DNA of 64,000 nucleotides from Clusia tigrina (lineage: Eukaryota > Arthropoda > Insecta > Diptera > Clusiidae): positions 81,849,995-81,913,994 of the forward strand of contig OV050031.1 of assembly GCA_920105625.2 (NCBI GenBank). The letters run 5' to 3'. Numbering within the stretch: the first letter of the stretch is position 1; every line of letters starts with the position of its first letter. Position numbers and translations under genes: made by a program. Under the pieces are notes generated by a model, which saw only the letters and a program-made list of their open reading frames with translations, was not told where the DNA came from and made no database searches. Shown piece after piece: positions 37,714 through 52,500 of the stretch.

Positions 37714-40700
37714 GACTGAGGCAGATAGGGGTAGATATAGGCATAGAGATGGCAGCAGACCCCCCCCATACGACAGCGGCAACTACTGAGACGCCTACAG
37801 AGATGCTGACAGAGACTGCGACGCCGACTGAGACGCCGACTGAGGCAGATAGGGGTAGATATAGGCATAGAGAAGGCAGCAGACCCCCCAATCGACAGCG
37901 GCAGCGACTGAGACGTCTACAGAGACGCTTACAGAGGCTGCGATACCGACTGAGGCAGATAGGGGTAGATATAGGCATAGAGAAGGTAGCAGACCCCCCA
38001 ATCGATACCGGCAACGACTGAGACGCCTACAGAGCTGCTGACAGAGGCTGCGACGCCGACTGAGGCAGATAGGGGTAGATATAGGCATAGAGAAGGCAGC
38101 AGACCCCCCCAATCGACAGCGGCAGCGACTGAGACGCCTACAAAGATACTGACAGATTCTGCGACGGCGACTGAGGCAGATAGGGGTAGATATAGGCATA
38201 GAGAAGGCAGCAGACCACCCAATCGACAGCGGCAGCGACTGAGACGCCTACAGAAACGCTGTCAGAGGCTGCGACGCCGACTGAGGCAGATAGGGGTAGA
38301 TATAGGCATGGAGATGCCAGCAGACCCCCCCATACGACAGCGGCAACTACTGAGACGCCTACAGAGACGCTGACAGAGGCTTCGACGCCGACTGAGGCAG
38401 ATAGGGGTAGATATAGGAATAGAAAAGGCAGCCGACCCGCCAATCGACAGCGGCAGCGACTGAGACGCCTACAGAGACGGTAACAGAGGCTGCGACGCCG
38501 ACTGAGGCATATGGGGGTAGATATAGGCATAGAGAAGGCAGAAGACCCCCAATCGACAGCGCCAGCGATTGAGACGCCTACAGAGATGCTGACAGAGGCT
38601 GCGACGCCGACTGAGACGCCGACTGAGGCAGATAGGGGTAGATATAGGCATAGAGAAGGCAGCAGACCCCCCAATCGACAGCGGCAGCGACTGAGACGTC
38701 TACAGAGACGCTTACAGAGGCTGCGATACCGACTGAGGCAGTTAGGGGTAGATATAGGCATAGAGAAGGTAGCAGACCCCCCAATCGACAGCGGCAGCGA
38801 CTGAAACGCCTACAAAGATGCTGACAGAGGCTGCGACGCCGACTGAGGCAGATAGGGGTAGATATAGGCATAGAGAAGGCAGCAGACCTCCCCAATCGAC
38901 AGCGGCAGCGACTGAGACGCCTACAAAGATACTGACAGAGGCTGCGACGCCGACTGAGGCAGATAGGGGTAGATATCGGCATAGAGAAGGCAGCAGCCCC
39001 CAATCGACAGCGGCAGCGACTGAGACGCCTACAGAGACGCTGACAGAGGCTGCGACGCCGACTGAGACGCCGACTGAGGCAGATAGGGGTAGATATAGGC
39101 ATAAAGAAGGTAGCAGAGACCCCCAATCGACAGCGGCAGCGACTGAGACGCCTACCGAGACGCTTACACAGGCTGCGACGCCGACTGGGGCAGATAGGGG
39201 TAGATATAGGCATATAGAATGTAGCAGACCCCCTAATCGACAGCGGCAGCGACTGAGAAGGCAACAGGTCCCCAATCGAGTGCGGCAACGACTGAGACGC
39301 CTACATAGACGCTGACAGAGGCTGCGACGCTGACTGTGACGCCGATTGAGGCAGATAGGTGTATATATAGGCATAAAGAAGGCAGCAGACCACCCAATCG
39401 ACAGCGGCAGCGACTAAGACGCCTACAGAGACGGTAACAGAGGCTGCGACGCCGACTGAGGCAGATGGGGGTAGATATAGGCATAAATAAGGCAGCAGAC
39501 CCCCCAATCGACAGCGGCAGCGACTGAGAAGGCAACAGGCCCCCAATCGAAAGCGGCAACAACTAAGACGCCTACAGAGACGCTGACAGATTCTGCGACG
39601 CCGACTGAGACGCCAACTGATGCAGATAGGGGTAGATATAGGCATAAAGAAGGCAACAGGCACCCCCACTAGACAGCGGCAGCGACTGAGACGGCTACAA
39701 AGATACTGACAGAGACTGCGACGGCGACTGAGGCAGATAGAGGTAGATATAGGCATAGAGAAGGCAGCAGCCCCCAATCGACAGCGGCAGCGACTGAGAC
39801 GCCTACAAAGATACTGACAGAGGCTGCGACGCCGACTGAGGCAGATAGGGGTAGATATAGGCATAGAGAAGGCAGCAGCCCCCAATCGACAGCGGCAGCG
39901 ACTGAGACGCCTACAGAGACGCTGACAGAGGCTGCGACGCCGACTGAGACGCCGACTGAGGTAGATAGGGGTAGATATAGGCATAAAGAAGGTAGCAGCA
40001 GCCCCCCAATCGACAGCGGCAGCGACTGAGACGCCTACAGAGACACTGACAGAGGCTGCGACGCCGACTGAGGCAGATAGGGGTAGATATAGGCATAGAG
40101 AAAGCAGCAGCCCCCAATCGACAGCGGCAGCGACTGAGACGCCTACAGAGACGCTGACAGAGGCTGCGACGCCGACTGAGATGCCGACTGAGGCAGATAG
40201 GGGTAGATATAGGCATAAAGAAGGCAGCAGAGACCCCCAATCGACAGCGGCAGCGACTGAGACGCCTACCGAGACGCTTACAGAGGCTGCGACGCCGACT
40301 GAGGCAGATAGGGGTAGATATAGGCATAGAGAATGTAGCAGACCCCCTAATCGACAGCGGCAGCGACTGAGAAGGCAACAGGCCCCCAATCGAGTGCGGC
40401 AACGACTGAGACGCCTACAGAGACGCTGACAGCGGCTGCGACGCTGACTGTTACTCCCACTGAAGCAGGTACGTGTATATATAGGCATAAAGAACGCAGC
40501 AGACCACCCAATCGACAGCGGCAGCGACTGTGACGCCTTCAGAAACGCTGACAGAGGCTGCGACGCCGACTGAGGCAGATAGGGGTAGATATAGGCATGG
40601 AGATGCCAGCAGACCCCCCATACGACAGCGGCAACTACTGAGACGCCTACAGAGACGCTGACAGAGGCTTCGACGCCGACTGAGGCAGATAGGGGTAGAT

Positions 40701-42808
40701 ATAGGAATAGAAAAGGCAGCCGACCCGCCAATCGACAGCGGCAGCGACTGAGACGCCTACAGAGACGGTAACAGAGGCTGCGACGCCGACTGAGGCAGAT
40801 AGGGGTAAATATAGGCATAGAGAAGGCAGCAGACCCCCCAATCGACAGCGGCAGCGACTGAGACGTCTACAGAGACGCTTACAGAGGCTGCGATACCGAC
40901 TGAGGCAGTTAGGGGTAGATATAGGCATAGAGAAGGTAGCAGACCCCCCAATCGACAGCGGCAACGACTGAGACGCCTACAAAGATGCTGACAGAGGCTG
41001 CGACGCCGACTGAGGCAGATAGGGGTAGATATAGGCATAGAGAAGGCAGCAGACCCCCCAATTGACAGCGGCAGCGACTGAGACGCCTACAGAGACGCTG
41101 ACAGAGGCTGCGACGCCGACTGAGACGCCGACTGAGGCAGATAGGGGTAGATATAGGCATAAAGAAGGTAGCAGAGACCCCCAATCGACAGCGGCAGCGA
41201 CTGAGACGCCTACCGAGACGCTTACACAGGCTGCGATGCCGACTGGGGCAGATAGGGGTAGATATAGGCATAGAGAATGTAGCAGACCCCCTAATCGACA
41301 GCGGCAGCGACTGAGAAGGCAACAGGCCCCCAATCGAGTGCGGCAACGACTGAGACGCCTACAGAGACGCTGACAGAGGCTGCGACGCTGACTGTGACGC
41401 CGATTGAGGCAGATACGTGTATATATAGGCATAAAGAAGGCAGCAGACCACCCAATCGACAGCGGCAGCGACTAAGACGCCTACAGAGACGGTAACAGAG
41501 GCTGCGACGCCGACTGAGGCAGATGGGGGTAGATATAGGCATAGAGAAGGCAGCAGACCCCCCAATCGACAGCGGCAGCGACTGAGACGTCTACAGAGAC
41601 GCTTACAGAGGCTGCGATACCGACTGAGGCAGTTAGGGGTAGATATAGGCATAGAGAAGGTAGCAGACCCCCCAATCGACAGCGGCAACGACTGAGACGC
41701 CTACAAAGATGCTGACAGAGGCTGCGACGCCGACTGAGGCAGATAGGGGTAGATATAGGCATAGAGAAGGCAGCAGACCTCCCCAATCGACAGCGGCAGC
41801 GACTGAGACGCCTACAAAGATACTGACAGAGGCTGCGACGCCGACTGAGGCAGATAGGGGTAGATATAGGCATAGAGAAGGCAGCAGCCCCCAATCGACA
41901 GCGGCAGCGACTGAGACGCCTACAGAGACGCTGACAGAGGCTGCGACGCCGATTGAGACGCCGACTGAGGCAGATAGGGGTAAATATAGGCATAGAGAAG
42001 GCAGCAGACCCCCCAATCGACAGCGGCAGCGACTGAGACGCCTTCAGAGACGCTGGCAGGGGCTGCGACGCCAACTGAGACGCCGACTGAGGCAGATAGG
42101 GGTAGATATAGGCATAAAGAAGGTAGCAGACCTCCCCAATCGACAGCGGCAGCGACTGAGACACCTACAAAGATACTGACAGAGGCTGCGACGCCGACTG
42201 AGGCAGATAGAGGTAGATATAGGCATAGAGAAGGAAGCAGCCCCCAATCGACAGCGGCAGCGACTGAGACGCCTACAGAGACGCTGACAGAGGCTGCGAC
42301 GCCGATTGAGACGACGACTGAGGCAGATAGGGGTAGATATAGGCATAAAGAAGGTAGCAGAGACCCCCAATCGACAGCGGCAGCGACTGAGACGACTACC
42401 GAGACGCTTACAGAGGCTGCGACGCCGACTGAGGCAGATAGGGGTAGATATAGGCATAGAGAATGTAGCAGACCCTCTAATGGACAGCGGCAGCGACTAA
42501 GAAGGCAGCAGGCCCCCAATCGCGTGCGGCAACGACTAAGACGCCTTCAGAGACGCTGACAGAGGCTGCGACGCCGACTGTGACGCCCACTGAGGCAGAT
42601 ACGTGTATATATAGGCATAAAGAAGGCAGCAGACCACCCAATCGACAGCGGCAGCGACTGTGACGCCTTCAGAAACGCTGACAGAGGCTGCGACGCCGAC
42701 TGAGGCAGATAGGGGTAGATATAGGCATGGAGATGCCAGCAGACCCCCCCATACGACAGCGGCAACTACTGAGACGCCTACAGAGACGCTGACAGAGGCT
42801 TCGACACC

Positions 42809-42844
42809 GACTGAGATGCCGACTGAGACGCCGACTGAGACGCC
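42809..42844 (+). repeat. Three-copy 12-mer mini-array at right end of P1
   Basis: One gactgagatgcc is followed by two gactgagacgcc, in the same flanks as the five-copy site 5,155 bp upstream. Confidence 0.9.
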
Positions 42845-42985
42845 GACTGAGGCAGATAGGGGTAGATATAGGCATAGAGATGGCAGCAGACCCCCCCATA
42901 CGACAGCGGCAACTACTGAGACGCCTACAGAGATGCTGACAGAGACTGCGACGCCGACTGAGACGCCGACTGAGGCAGATAGGGG

Positions 42986-45900
42986 TAAATATAGGCATAG
43001 AGATGCCAGCAAACCCCCCCATACGAAAGCGGCAACTACTGAGACGCCTACAGAGACGCTGACAGAGGCTTCGACGTCGACTGAGACACCAACTGAGACG
43101 CCGACTGAGGCAGATAGGGGTAGATATAGGCATAGAGGTGGCAGCAGACCCCCCATACGACAGCGGCAACTACTGAGACGCCTACAGAGACGGTTACAGA
43201 GGCTGCGACGCCGACTGAGGCAGATAGGGGTAGATATAGGCATAGAGAAGGCAGCCGACCCGCGAATCGACAGCGGCAGCGACTGAGCCGCCTAAAGAGA
43301 CGGTAACAGAGGCTGCGACGCCGACTGAGGCATATGGGGGTAGATATAGGCATAGAGAAGGCAGCAGACCCCCCAATCGAAAGCGGCAGCGACTGAGACG
43401 CCTACAGAGATGCTGACAGAGGCTGCGACGCCGACTGAGACGCCGACTGAGGCAGATAGGGGTAGATATAGGCATAAAGAAGGTAGCAGAGACCCCCAAT
43501 CGACAGCGGCAGCGACTGAGACGCCTACCGACACGCTTACAGAGGCTGCGACGCCGACTGAGGCAGATAGGGGTAGATATAGGCATAGAGAATGTAGCAG
43601 ACCCCCTAATCGACAGCGCAAGCGACTGAGAAGGCAACAGGCCCCCAATCGAGTGCGGCAACGACTGAGACGCCTACAGAGACGCTGACAGCGGCTGCGA
43701 CGCTGACTGTTACGCCGACTGAGGCAGATACGTGTATATATAGGCATAAAGAAGGCAGCAGACCACCCAATCGACAGCGGCAGCGACTGAGACGCCTACA
43801 GAGATGCTGACAGGGGCTGCGACGCCGATTGAGACGCCGACTGAGGCAGATAGGGGTAAATATACGCAAAGAGAAGGTAGCAGACCCCCCAATCGACAGC
43901 GGCAGCGACTGAGAAGGCAACAGGCCCCCAATCGAAAGCGGCAACAACTAAGACGCCTACAGAGACGCTGACAGATTCTGCGACGCCGACTGAGACGCCA
44001 ACTGATGCAGATAGGGGTAGATATAGGCATAAAGAAGGCAACAGGCACCCCCACTAGACAGCGGCAGCGACTGAGACGGCTACAAAGATACTGACAGAGG
44101 CTGCGACGGCGACTGAGGCAGATAGAGGTAGATATAGGCATAGAGAAGGCAGCAGCCCCCAATCGACAGCGGCAGCGACTGAGACGCCTACAAAGATACT
44201 GACAGAGGCTGCGACGCCGACTGAGGCAGATAGGGGTAGATATAGGCATAGAGAAGGCAGCAGCCCCCAATCGACAGCGGCAGCGACTGAGACGCCTACA
44301 GAGACGCTGACAGAGGCTGCGACGCCGACTGAGACGCCGACTGAGGTAGATAGGGGTAGATATAGGCATAAAGAAGGTAGCAGAGACCCCCAATCGACAG
44401 CGGCAGCGACTGAGACGCCTACCGAGACGCTTACAGAGGCTGCGACGCCGACTGAGGCAGATAGGGGTAGATATAGGCATAGAGAAGGCAGCAGCCCCCA
44501 ATCGACAGCGGCAGCGACTGAGACGCCTACAGAGACGCTGACAGAGGCTGCGACGCCGACTGAGACGCCGACTGAGGCAGATAGGGGTAGATATAGGCAT
44601 AAAGAAGGTAGCAGAGACCCCCAATCGACAGCGGCAGCGACTGAGACGCCTACCGAGACGCTTACAGAGGCTGCGACGCCGACTGAGGCAGATAGGGGTA
44701 GATATAGGCATAGAGAATGTAGCAGACCCCCTAATCGACAGCGGCAGCGACTGAGAAGGCAACAGGCCCCCAATCGAGTGCGGCAACGACTGAGACGCCT
44801 ACAGAGACGCTGACAGCGGCTGCGACGCTGACTGTTACGCCCACTGAAGCAGATACGTGTATATATAGGCATAAAGAATGCAGCAGACCACCCAATCGAC
44901 AGCGGCAGCGACTAAGATGCCTACAGAGACGGTAACAGAGGCTGCGACGCCGACTGAGGCAGATGGGGGTAGATATAGGCATAGAGAAGGCAGCAGACCC
45001 CCCAATCGACAGCGGCAGCGACTGAGACGTCTACAGAGACGCTTACAGAGGCTGCGATACCGACTGAGGCAGTTAGGGGTAGATATAGGCATAGAGAAAC
45101 GGCAGACCCCCCAATCGACAGCGGCAACGACTGAGACGCCTACAAAGATGCTGACAGAGGCTGCGACGCCGACTGAGGCAGATAGGGGTAGATATAGGCA
45201 TAGAGAAGGCAGCAGACCTCCCCAATCGACAGCGGAAGCGACTGAGACGCCTACAAAGATACTGACAGAGGCTGCGACGCCGACTGAGGCAGATAGGGGT
45301 AGATATAGGCATAGAGAAGGCAGCAGCCCCCAATCGACAGCGGCAGCGACTGAGACGCCTACAGAGACGCTGACAGAGACTGCGACGCCGATTGAGACGC
45401 CGACTGAGGCAGATAGGGGTAGATATAGGCATAGAGAAGGCAGCAGACCCCCAATCGACAGCGGCAGCGACTGAGACGCCTTCAGAGACGCTGGCAGGGG
45501 CTGCGACGGCAACTGAGACGCCGACTGAGGCAGATAGGGGTAGATATAGGCATAAAGAAGGTAGCAGACCTCCCCAATCGACAGCGGCAGCGACTGAGAC
45601 ACCTACAAAGATACTGACAGAGGCTGTGACGCCGACTGAGGCAGATAGAGGTAGATATAGGCATAGAGAAGGCAGCAGCCCCCAATCGACAGCGGCAGCG
45701 ACTGAGACGCCTACAGAGACGCTGACAGAGGCTGCGACGCCGACTGAGACGCCGACTGAGGCAGATAGGGGTAGATATAGGCATAGAGAATGTAGCAGAC
45801 CCTCTAATCGACAGCGGCAGCGACTAAGAAGGCAGCAGGCCCCCAATCGCGTGCGGCAACGACTAAGACGCCTTCAGAGACGCTGACAGAGGCTGCGACG

Positions 45901-46312
45901 CCGACTGTGACGCCCACTGAGGCAGATACGTGTATATATAGGCATAAAGAAGGCAGCAGACCACCCAATCGACAGCGGCAGCGACTGTGACGCCTTCAGA
46001 AACGCTGACAGAGGCTGCGACGCCGACTGAGGCAGATAGGGGTAGATATAGGCATGGAGATGCCAGCAGACCCCCCCATACGACAGCGGCAACTACTGAG
46101 ACGCCTACAGAGACGCTGACAGAGGCTTCGACACCGACTGAGATGCCGACTGAGACGCCGACTGAGACGCCGACTGAGGCAGATAGGGGTAGATATAGGC
46201 ATAGAGATGGCAGCAGACCCCCCCATACGACAGCGGCAACTACTGAGACGCCTACAGAGATGCTGACAGAGACTGCGACGCCGACTGAGACGCCGACTGA
46301 GGCAGATAGGGG
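42986..46312 (+). repeat. Higher-order unit Q (about 3,327 bp), a P copy with a 5,155-bp internal deletion
   Basis: The left part (43,004 to about 45,810) matches the left part of P (34,521 onward) at 8,482-8,483 bp. The right part (about 45,860-46,312) matches the right end of P (42,533-42,985) at 3,327 bp. The lengths agree: 8,482 minus 5,155 is 3,327. At 45,810 Q reads taatcgac like the 37.3-kb site, while at 46,136 it has three 12-mers like the 42.8-kb site. The crossover therefore lies between those points, inside the paralogous stretch. Confidence 0.85.
46136..46171 (+). repeat. Three-copy 12-mer mini-array in Q
   Basis: One gactgagatgcc is followed by two gactgagacgcc, matching the 42,809 site at 3,327 bp. 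Confidence 0.9.
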
Positions 46313-49300
46313 TAAATATAGGCATAGAGATGCCAGCAAACCCCCCCATACGAAAGCGGCAACTACTGAGACGCCTACAGAGACGCTGACAGAGGCTTCG
46401 ACGTCGACTGAGACACCAACTGAGACGCCGACTGAGGCAGATAGGGGTAGATATAGGCATAGAGGTGGCAGCAGACCCCCCATACGACAGCGGCAACTAC
46501 TGAGACGCCTACAGAGACGGTTACAGAGGCTGCGACGCCGACTGAGGCAGATAGGGGTAGATATAGGCATAGAGAAGGCAGCCGACCCGCGAATCGACAG
46601 CGGCAGCGACTGAGCCGCCTAAAGAGACGGTAACAGAGGCTGCGACGCCGACTGAGGCATATGGGGGTAGATATAGGCATAGAGAAGGCAGCAGACCCCC
46701 CAATCGAAAGCGGCAGCGACTGAGACGCCTACAGAGATGCTGACAGAGGCTGCGACGCCGACTGAGACGCCGACTGAGGCAGATAGGGGTAGATATAGGC
46801 ATAAAGAAGGTAGCAGAGACCCCCAATCGACAGCGGCAGCGACTGAGACGCCTACCGACACGCTTACAGAGGCTGCGACGCCGACTGAGGCAGATAGGGG
46901 TAGATATAGGCATAGAGAATGTAGCAGACCCCCTAATCGACAGCGCAAGCGACTGAGAAGGCAACAGGCCCCCAATCGAGTGCGGCAACGACTGAGACGC
47001 CTACAGAGACGCTGACAGCGGCTGCGACGCTGACTGTTACGCCGACTGAGGCAGATACGTGTATATATAGGCATAAAGAAGGCAGCAGACCACCCAATCG
47101 ACAGCGGCAGCGACTGAGACGCCTACAGAGATGCTGACAGGGGCTGCGACGCCGATTGAGACGCCGACTGAGGCAGATAGGGGTAAATATACGCAAAGAG
47201 AAGGTAGCAGACCCCCCAATCGACAGCGGCAGCGACTGAGAAGGCAACAGGCCCCCAATCGAAAGCGGCAACAACTAAGACGCCTACAGAGACGCTGACA
47301 GATTCTGCGACGCCGACTGAGACGCCAACTGATGCAGATAGGGGTAGATATAGGCATAAAGAAGGCAACAGGCACCCCCACTAGACAGCGGCAGCGACTG
47401 AGACGGCTACAAAGATACTGACAGAGGCTGCGACGGCGACTGAGGCAGATAGAGGTAGATATAGGCATAGAGAAGGCAGCAGCCCCCAATCGACAGCGGC
47501 AGCGACTGAGACGCCTACAAAGATACTGACAGAGGCTGCGACGCCGACTGAGGCAGATAAGGGTAGATATAGGCATAGAGAAGGCAGCAGCCCCCAATCG
47601 ACAGCGGCAACGACTGAGACGCCTACAGAGACGCTGACAGAGGCTGCGACGCCGACTGAGACGCCGACTGAGGTAGATAGGGGTAGATATAGGCATAAAG
47701 AAGGTAGCAGAGACCCCCAATCGACAGCGGCAGCGACTGAGACGCCTACCGAGACGCTTACAGAGGCTGCGACGCCGACTGAGGCAGATAGGGGTAGATA
47801 TAGGCATAGAGAAGGCAGCAGCCCCCAATCGACAGCGGCAGCGACTGAGACGCCTACAGAGACGCTGACAGAGGCTGCGACGCCGACTGAGACGCCGACT
47901 GAGGCAGATAGGGGTAGATATAGGCATAAAGAAGGTAGCAGAGACCCCCAATCGACAGCGGCAGCGACTGAGACGCCTACCGAGACGCTTACAGAGGCTG
48001 CGACGCCGACTGAGGCAGATAGGGGTAGATATAGGCATAGAGAATGTAGCAGACCCCCTAATCGACAGCGGCAGCGACTGAGAAGGCAACAGGCCCCCAA
48101 TCGAGTGCGGCAACGACTGAGACGCCTACAGAGACGCTGACAGCGGCTGCGACGCTGACTGTTACGCCCACTGAAGCAGATACGTGTATATATAGGCATA
48201 AAGAATGCAGCAGACCACCCAATCGACAGCGGCAGCGACTAAGACGCCTACAGAGACGGTAACAGAGGCTGCGACGCCGACTGAGGCAGATGGGGGTAGA
48301 TATAGGCATAGAGAAGGCAGCAGACCCCCCAATCGACAGCGGCAGCGACTGAGACGTCTACAGAGACGCTTACAGAGGCTGCGATACCGACTGAGGCAGT
48401 TAGGGGTAGATATAGGCATAGAGAAGGTAGCAGACCCCCCAATCGACAGCGGCAACGACTGAGACGCCTACAAAGATGCTGACAGAGGCTGCGACGCCGA
48501 CTGAGGCAGATAGGGGTAGATATAGGCATAGAGAAGGCAGCAGACCTCCCCAATCGACAGCGGAAGCGACTGAGACGCCTACAAAGATACTGACAGAGGC
48601 TGCGACGCCGACTGAGGCAGATAGGGGTAGATATAGGCATAGAGAAGGCAGCAGCCCCCAATCGACAGCGGCAGCGACTGAGACGCCTACAGAGACGCTG
48701 ACAGAGACTGCGACGCCGATTGAGACGCCGACTGAGGCAGATAGGGGTAAATATAGGCATAGAGAAGGCAGCAGACCCCCAATCGACAGCGGCAGCGACT
48801 GAGACGCCTTCAGAGACGCTGGCAGGGGCTGCGACGGCAACTGAGACGCCGACTGAGGCAGATAGGGGTAGATATAGGCATAAAGAAGGTAGCAGACCTC
48901 CCCAATCGACAGCGGCAGCGACTGAGACACCTACAAAGATACTGACAGAGGCTGTGACGCCGACTGAGGCAGATAGAGGTAGATATAGGCATAGAGACGG
49001 CAGCAGCCCCCAATCGACAGCGGCAGCGACTGAGACGCCTACAGAGACGCTGACAGAGGCTGCGACGCCGACTGAGACGCCGACTGAGGCAGATAGGGGT
49101 AGATATTGGCATAGAGAATGTAGCAGACCCTCTAATCGACAGCGGCAGCGACTAAGAAGGCAGCAGGCCCCCAATCGCGTGCGGCAACGACTAAGACGCC
49201 TTCAGAGACGCTGACAGAGGCTGCGACGCCGACTGTGACGCCCACTGAGGCAGATACGTGTATATATAGGCATAAAGAAGGCAGCAGACCACCCAATCGA

Positions 49301-49463
49301 CAGCGGCAGCGACTGTGACGCCTTCAGAAACGCTGACAGAGGCTGCGACGCCGACTGAGGCAGATAGGGGTAGATATAGGCATGGAGATGCCAGCAGACC
49401 CCCCCATTCGACAGCGGCAACTACTGAGACGCCTACAGAGACGCTGACAGAGGCTTCGACGCC

Positions 49464-49523
49464 GACTGAGATGCCGACTGAGACGCCGACTGAGACGCCG
49501 ACTGAGACGCCGACTGAGACGCC
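49464..49523 (+). repeat. Five-copy 12-mer mini-array in P2
   Basis: The arrangement equals 37,654 at 11,810 bp, except that the preceding bases read ggcttcgacgcc instead of ggcttcgacacc. Confidence 0.9.
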
Positions 49524-52500
49524 GACTGAGGCAGATAGGGGTAGATATAGGCATAGAGATGGCAGCAGACCCCCCCCATTCGACAGCGGCAACTACTGAG
49601 ACGCCTACAGAGATGCTGACAGAGACTGCGACGCCGACTGAGACGCCGACTGAGGCAGATAGGGGTAAATATAGGCATAGAGAAGGCAGCAGACCCCCCA
49701 ATCGACAGCGGCAGCGACTGAGACGTCTACAGAGACGCTTACAGAGGCTGCGATACCGACTGAGGCAGATAGGGGTAGATATAGGCATAGAGAAGGTAGC
49801 AGACCCCCCAATCGATACCGGCAACGACTGAGACGCCTACAGAGCAGCTGACAGAGGCTGCGACGCCGACTGAGGCAGATAGGGGTAGATATAGGCATAG
49901 AGAAGGCAGCAGACCCCCCCAATCGACAGCGGCAGCGACTGAGACGCCTACAAAGATACTGACAGATTCTGCGACGGCGACTGAGGCAGATAGGGGTAGA
50001 TATAGGCATAGAGAAGGCAGCAGACCACCCAATCGACAGCGGCAGCGACTGAGACGCCTACAGAAACGCTGTCAGAGGCTGCGACGCCGACTGAGGCAGA
50101 TAGGGGTAGATATAGGCATGGAGATGCCAGCAGACCCCCCCATACGACAGCGGCAACTACTGAGACGCCTACAGAGACGCTGACAGAGGCTTCGACGCCG
50201 ACTGAGGCAGATAGGGGTAGATATAGGAATAGAAAAGGCAGCCGACCCGCCAATCGACAGCGGCAGCGACTGAGACGCCTACAGAGACGGTAACAGAGGC
50301 TGCGACGCCGACTGAGGCATATGGGGGTAGATATAGGCATAGAGAAGGCAGAAGACCCCCAATCGACAGCGCCAGCGATTGAGACGCCTACAGAGATGCT
50401 GACAGAGGCTGCGACGCCGACTGAGACGCCGACTGAGGCAGATAGGGGTAGATATAGGCATAGAGAAGGCAGCAGACCCCCCAATCGACAGCGGCAGCGA
50501 CTGAGACGTCTACAGAGACGCTTACAGAGGCTGCGATACCGACTGAGGCAGTTAGGGGTAGATATAGGCATAGAGAAGGTAGCAGACCCCCCAATCGACA
50601 GCGGCAACGACTGAGACGCCTACAAAGATGCTGACAGAGGCTGCGACGCCGACTGAGGCAGATAGGGGTAGATATAGGCATAGAGAAGGCAGCAGACCTC
50701 CCCAATCGACAGCGGCAGCGACTGAGACGCCTACAAAGATGCTGACAGAGGCTGCGACGCCGACTGAGGCAGATAGGGGTAGATATCGGCATAGAGAAGG
50801 CAGCAGCCCCCAATCGACAGCGGCAGCGACTGAGACGCCTACAGAGACGCTGACAGAGGCTGCGACGCCGACTGAGACGCCGACTGAGGCAGATAGGGGT
50901 AGATATAGGCATAAAGAAGGTAGCAGAGACCCCCAATCGACAGCGGCAGCGACTGAGACGCCTACCGAGACGCTTACACAGGCTGCGACGCCGACTGGGG
51001 CAGATAGGGGTAGATATAGGCATATAGAATGTAGCAGACCCCCTAATCGACAGCGGCAGCGACTGAGAAGGCAACAGGTCCCCAATCGAGTGCGGCAACG
51101 ACTGAGACGCCTACATAGACGCTGACAGAGGCTGCGACGCTGACTGTGACGCCGATTGAGGCAGATAGGTGTATATATAGGCATAAAGAAGGCAGCAGAC
51201 CACCCAATCGACAGCGGCAGCGACTAAGACGCCTACAGAGACGGTAACAGAGGCTGCGACGCCGACTGAGGCAGATGGGGGTAGATATAGGCATAAATAA
51301 GGCAGCAGACCCCCCAATCGACAGCGGCAGCGACTGAGAAGGCAACAGGCCCCCAATCGAAAGCGGCAACAACTAAGACGCCTACAGAGACGCTGACAGA
51401 TTCTGCGACGCCGACTGAGACGCCAACTGATGCAGATAGGGGTAGATATAGGCATAAAGAAGGCAACAGGCACCCCCACTAGACAGCGGCAGCGACTGAG
51501 ACGGCTACAAAGATACTGACAGAGACTGCGACGGCGACTGAGGCAGATAGAGGTAGATATAGGCATAGAGAAGGCAGCAGCCCCCAATCGACAGCGGCAG
51601 CGACTGAGACGCCTACAAAGATACTGACAGAGGCTGCGACGCCGACTGAGGCAGATAGGGGTAGATATAGGCATAGAGAAGGCAGCAGCCCCCAATCGAC
51701 AGCGGCAGCGACTGAGACGCCTACAGAGACGCTGACAGAGGCTGCGACGCCGACTGAGACGCCGACTGAGGTAGATAGGGGTAGATATAGGCATAAAGAA
51801 GGTAGCAGAGACCCCCAATCGACAGCGGCAGCGACTGAGACGCCTACAGAGACACTGACAGAGGCTGCGACGCCGACTGAGGCAGATAGGGGTAGATATA
51901 GGCATAGAGAAAGCAGCAGCCCCCAATCGACAGCGGCAGCGACTGAGACGCCTACAGAGACGCTGACAGAGGCTGCGACGCCGACTGAGATGCCGACTGA
52001 GGCAGATAGGGGTAGATATAGGCATAGAGAAGGTAGCAGAGACCCCCAATCGACAGCGGCAGCGACTGAGACGCCTACCGAGACGCTTACAGAGGCTGCG
52101 ACGCCGACTGAGGCAGATAGGGGTAGATATAGGCATAGAGAATGTAGCAGACCCCCTAATCGACAGCGGCAGCGACTGAGAAGGCAACAGGCCCCCAATC
52201 GAGTGCGGCAACGACTGAGACGCCTACAGAGACGCTGACAGCGGCTGCGACGCTGACTGTTACTCCCACTGAAGCAGGTACGTGTATATATAGGCATAAA
52301 GAACGCAGCAGACCACCCAATCGACAGCGGCAGCGACTGTGACGCCTTCAGAAACGCTGACAGAGGCTGCGACGCCGACTGAGGCAGATAGGGGTAGATA
52401 TAGGCATGGAGATGCCAGCAGACCCCCCATACGACAGCGGCAACTACTGAGACGCCTACAGAGACGCTGACAGAGGCTTCGACGCCGACTGAGGCAGATA

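Larger units (their letters stand above)
34500..42985 (+). repeat. Higher-order unit P, first copy (about 8,483 bp)
   Basis: The block matches 46,310-54,790 at 11,808-11,810 bp almost base for base. Its left end is marked by gatgccagcaaacccccccatacgaaag (tgccagcaaa at 34,521). It contains two similar stretches 5,155 bp apart, at about 37,330-37,650 and 42,480-42,810. Both carry gcaggcccccaatcgcgtgcgg, the cgtgtatatatagg unit and the gcatggagatgccagcag unit. They differ in the 12-mer mini-array that follows (five copies against three). The 42,480 site has a private change, taatggac for taatcgac. Confidence 0.85.

Noticed and set aside
39301..40818. 505-codon open frame on the minus strand (and similar frames of 350-385 codons at 30.4, 35.2, 43.7, 47.0, 51.5, 53.2 and 57.9 kb)
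   Set aside because: It lies wholly in the satellite. Its predicted protein switches among three unrelated low-complexity texts as the phase rotates every 110 or 122 bp. There is no start context, domain or codon signal, and equivalent copies differ by frameshifting indels without consequence.
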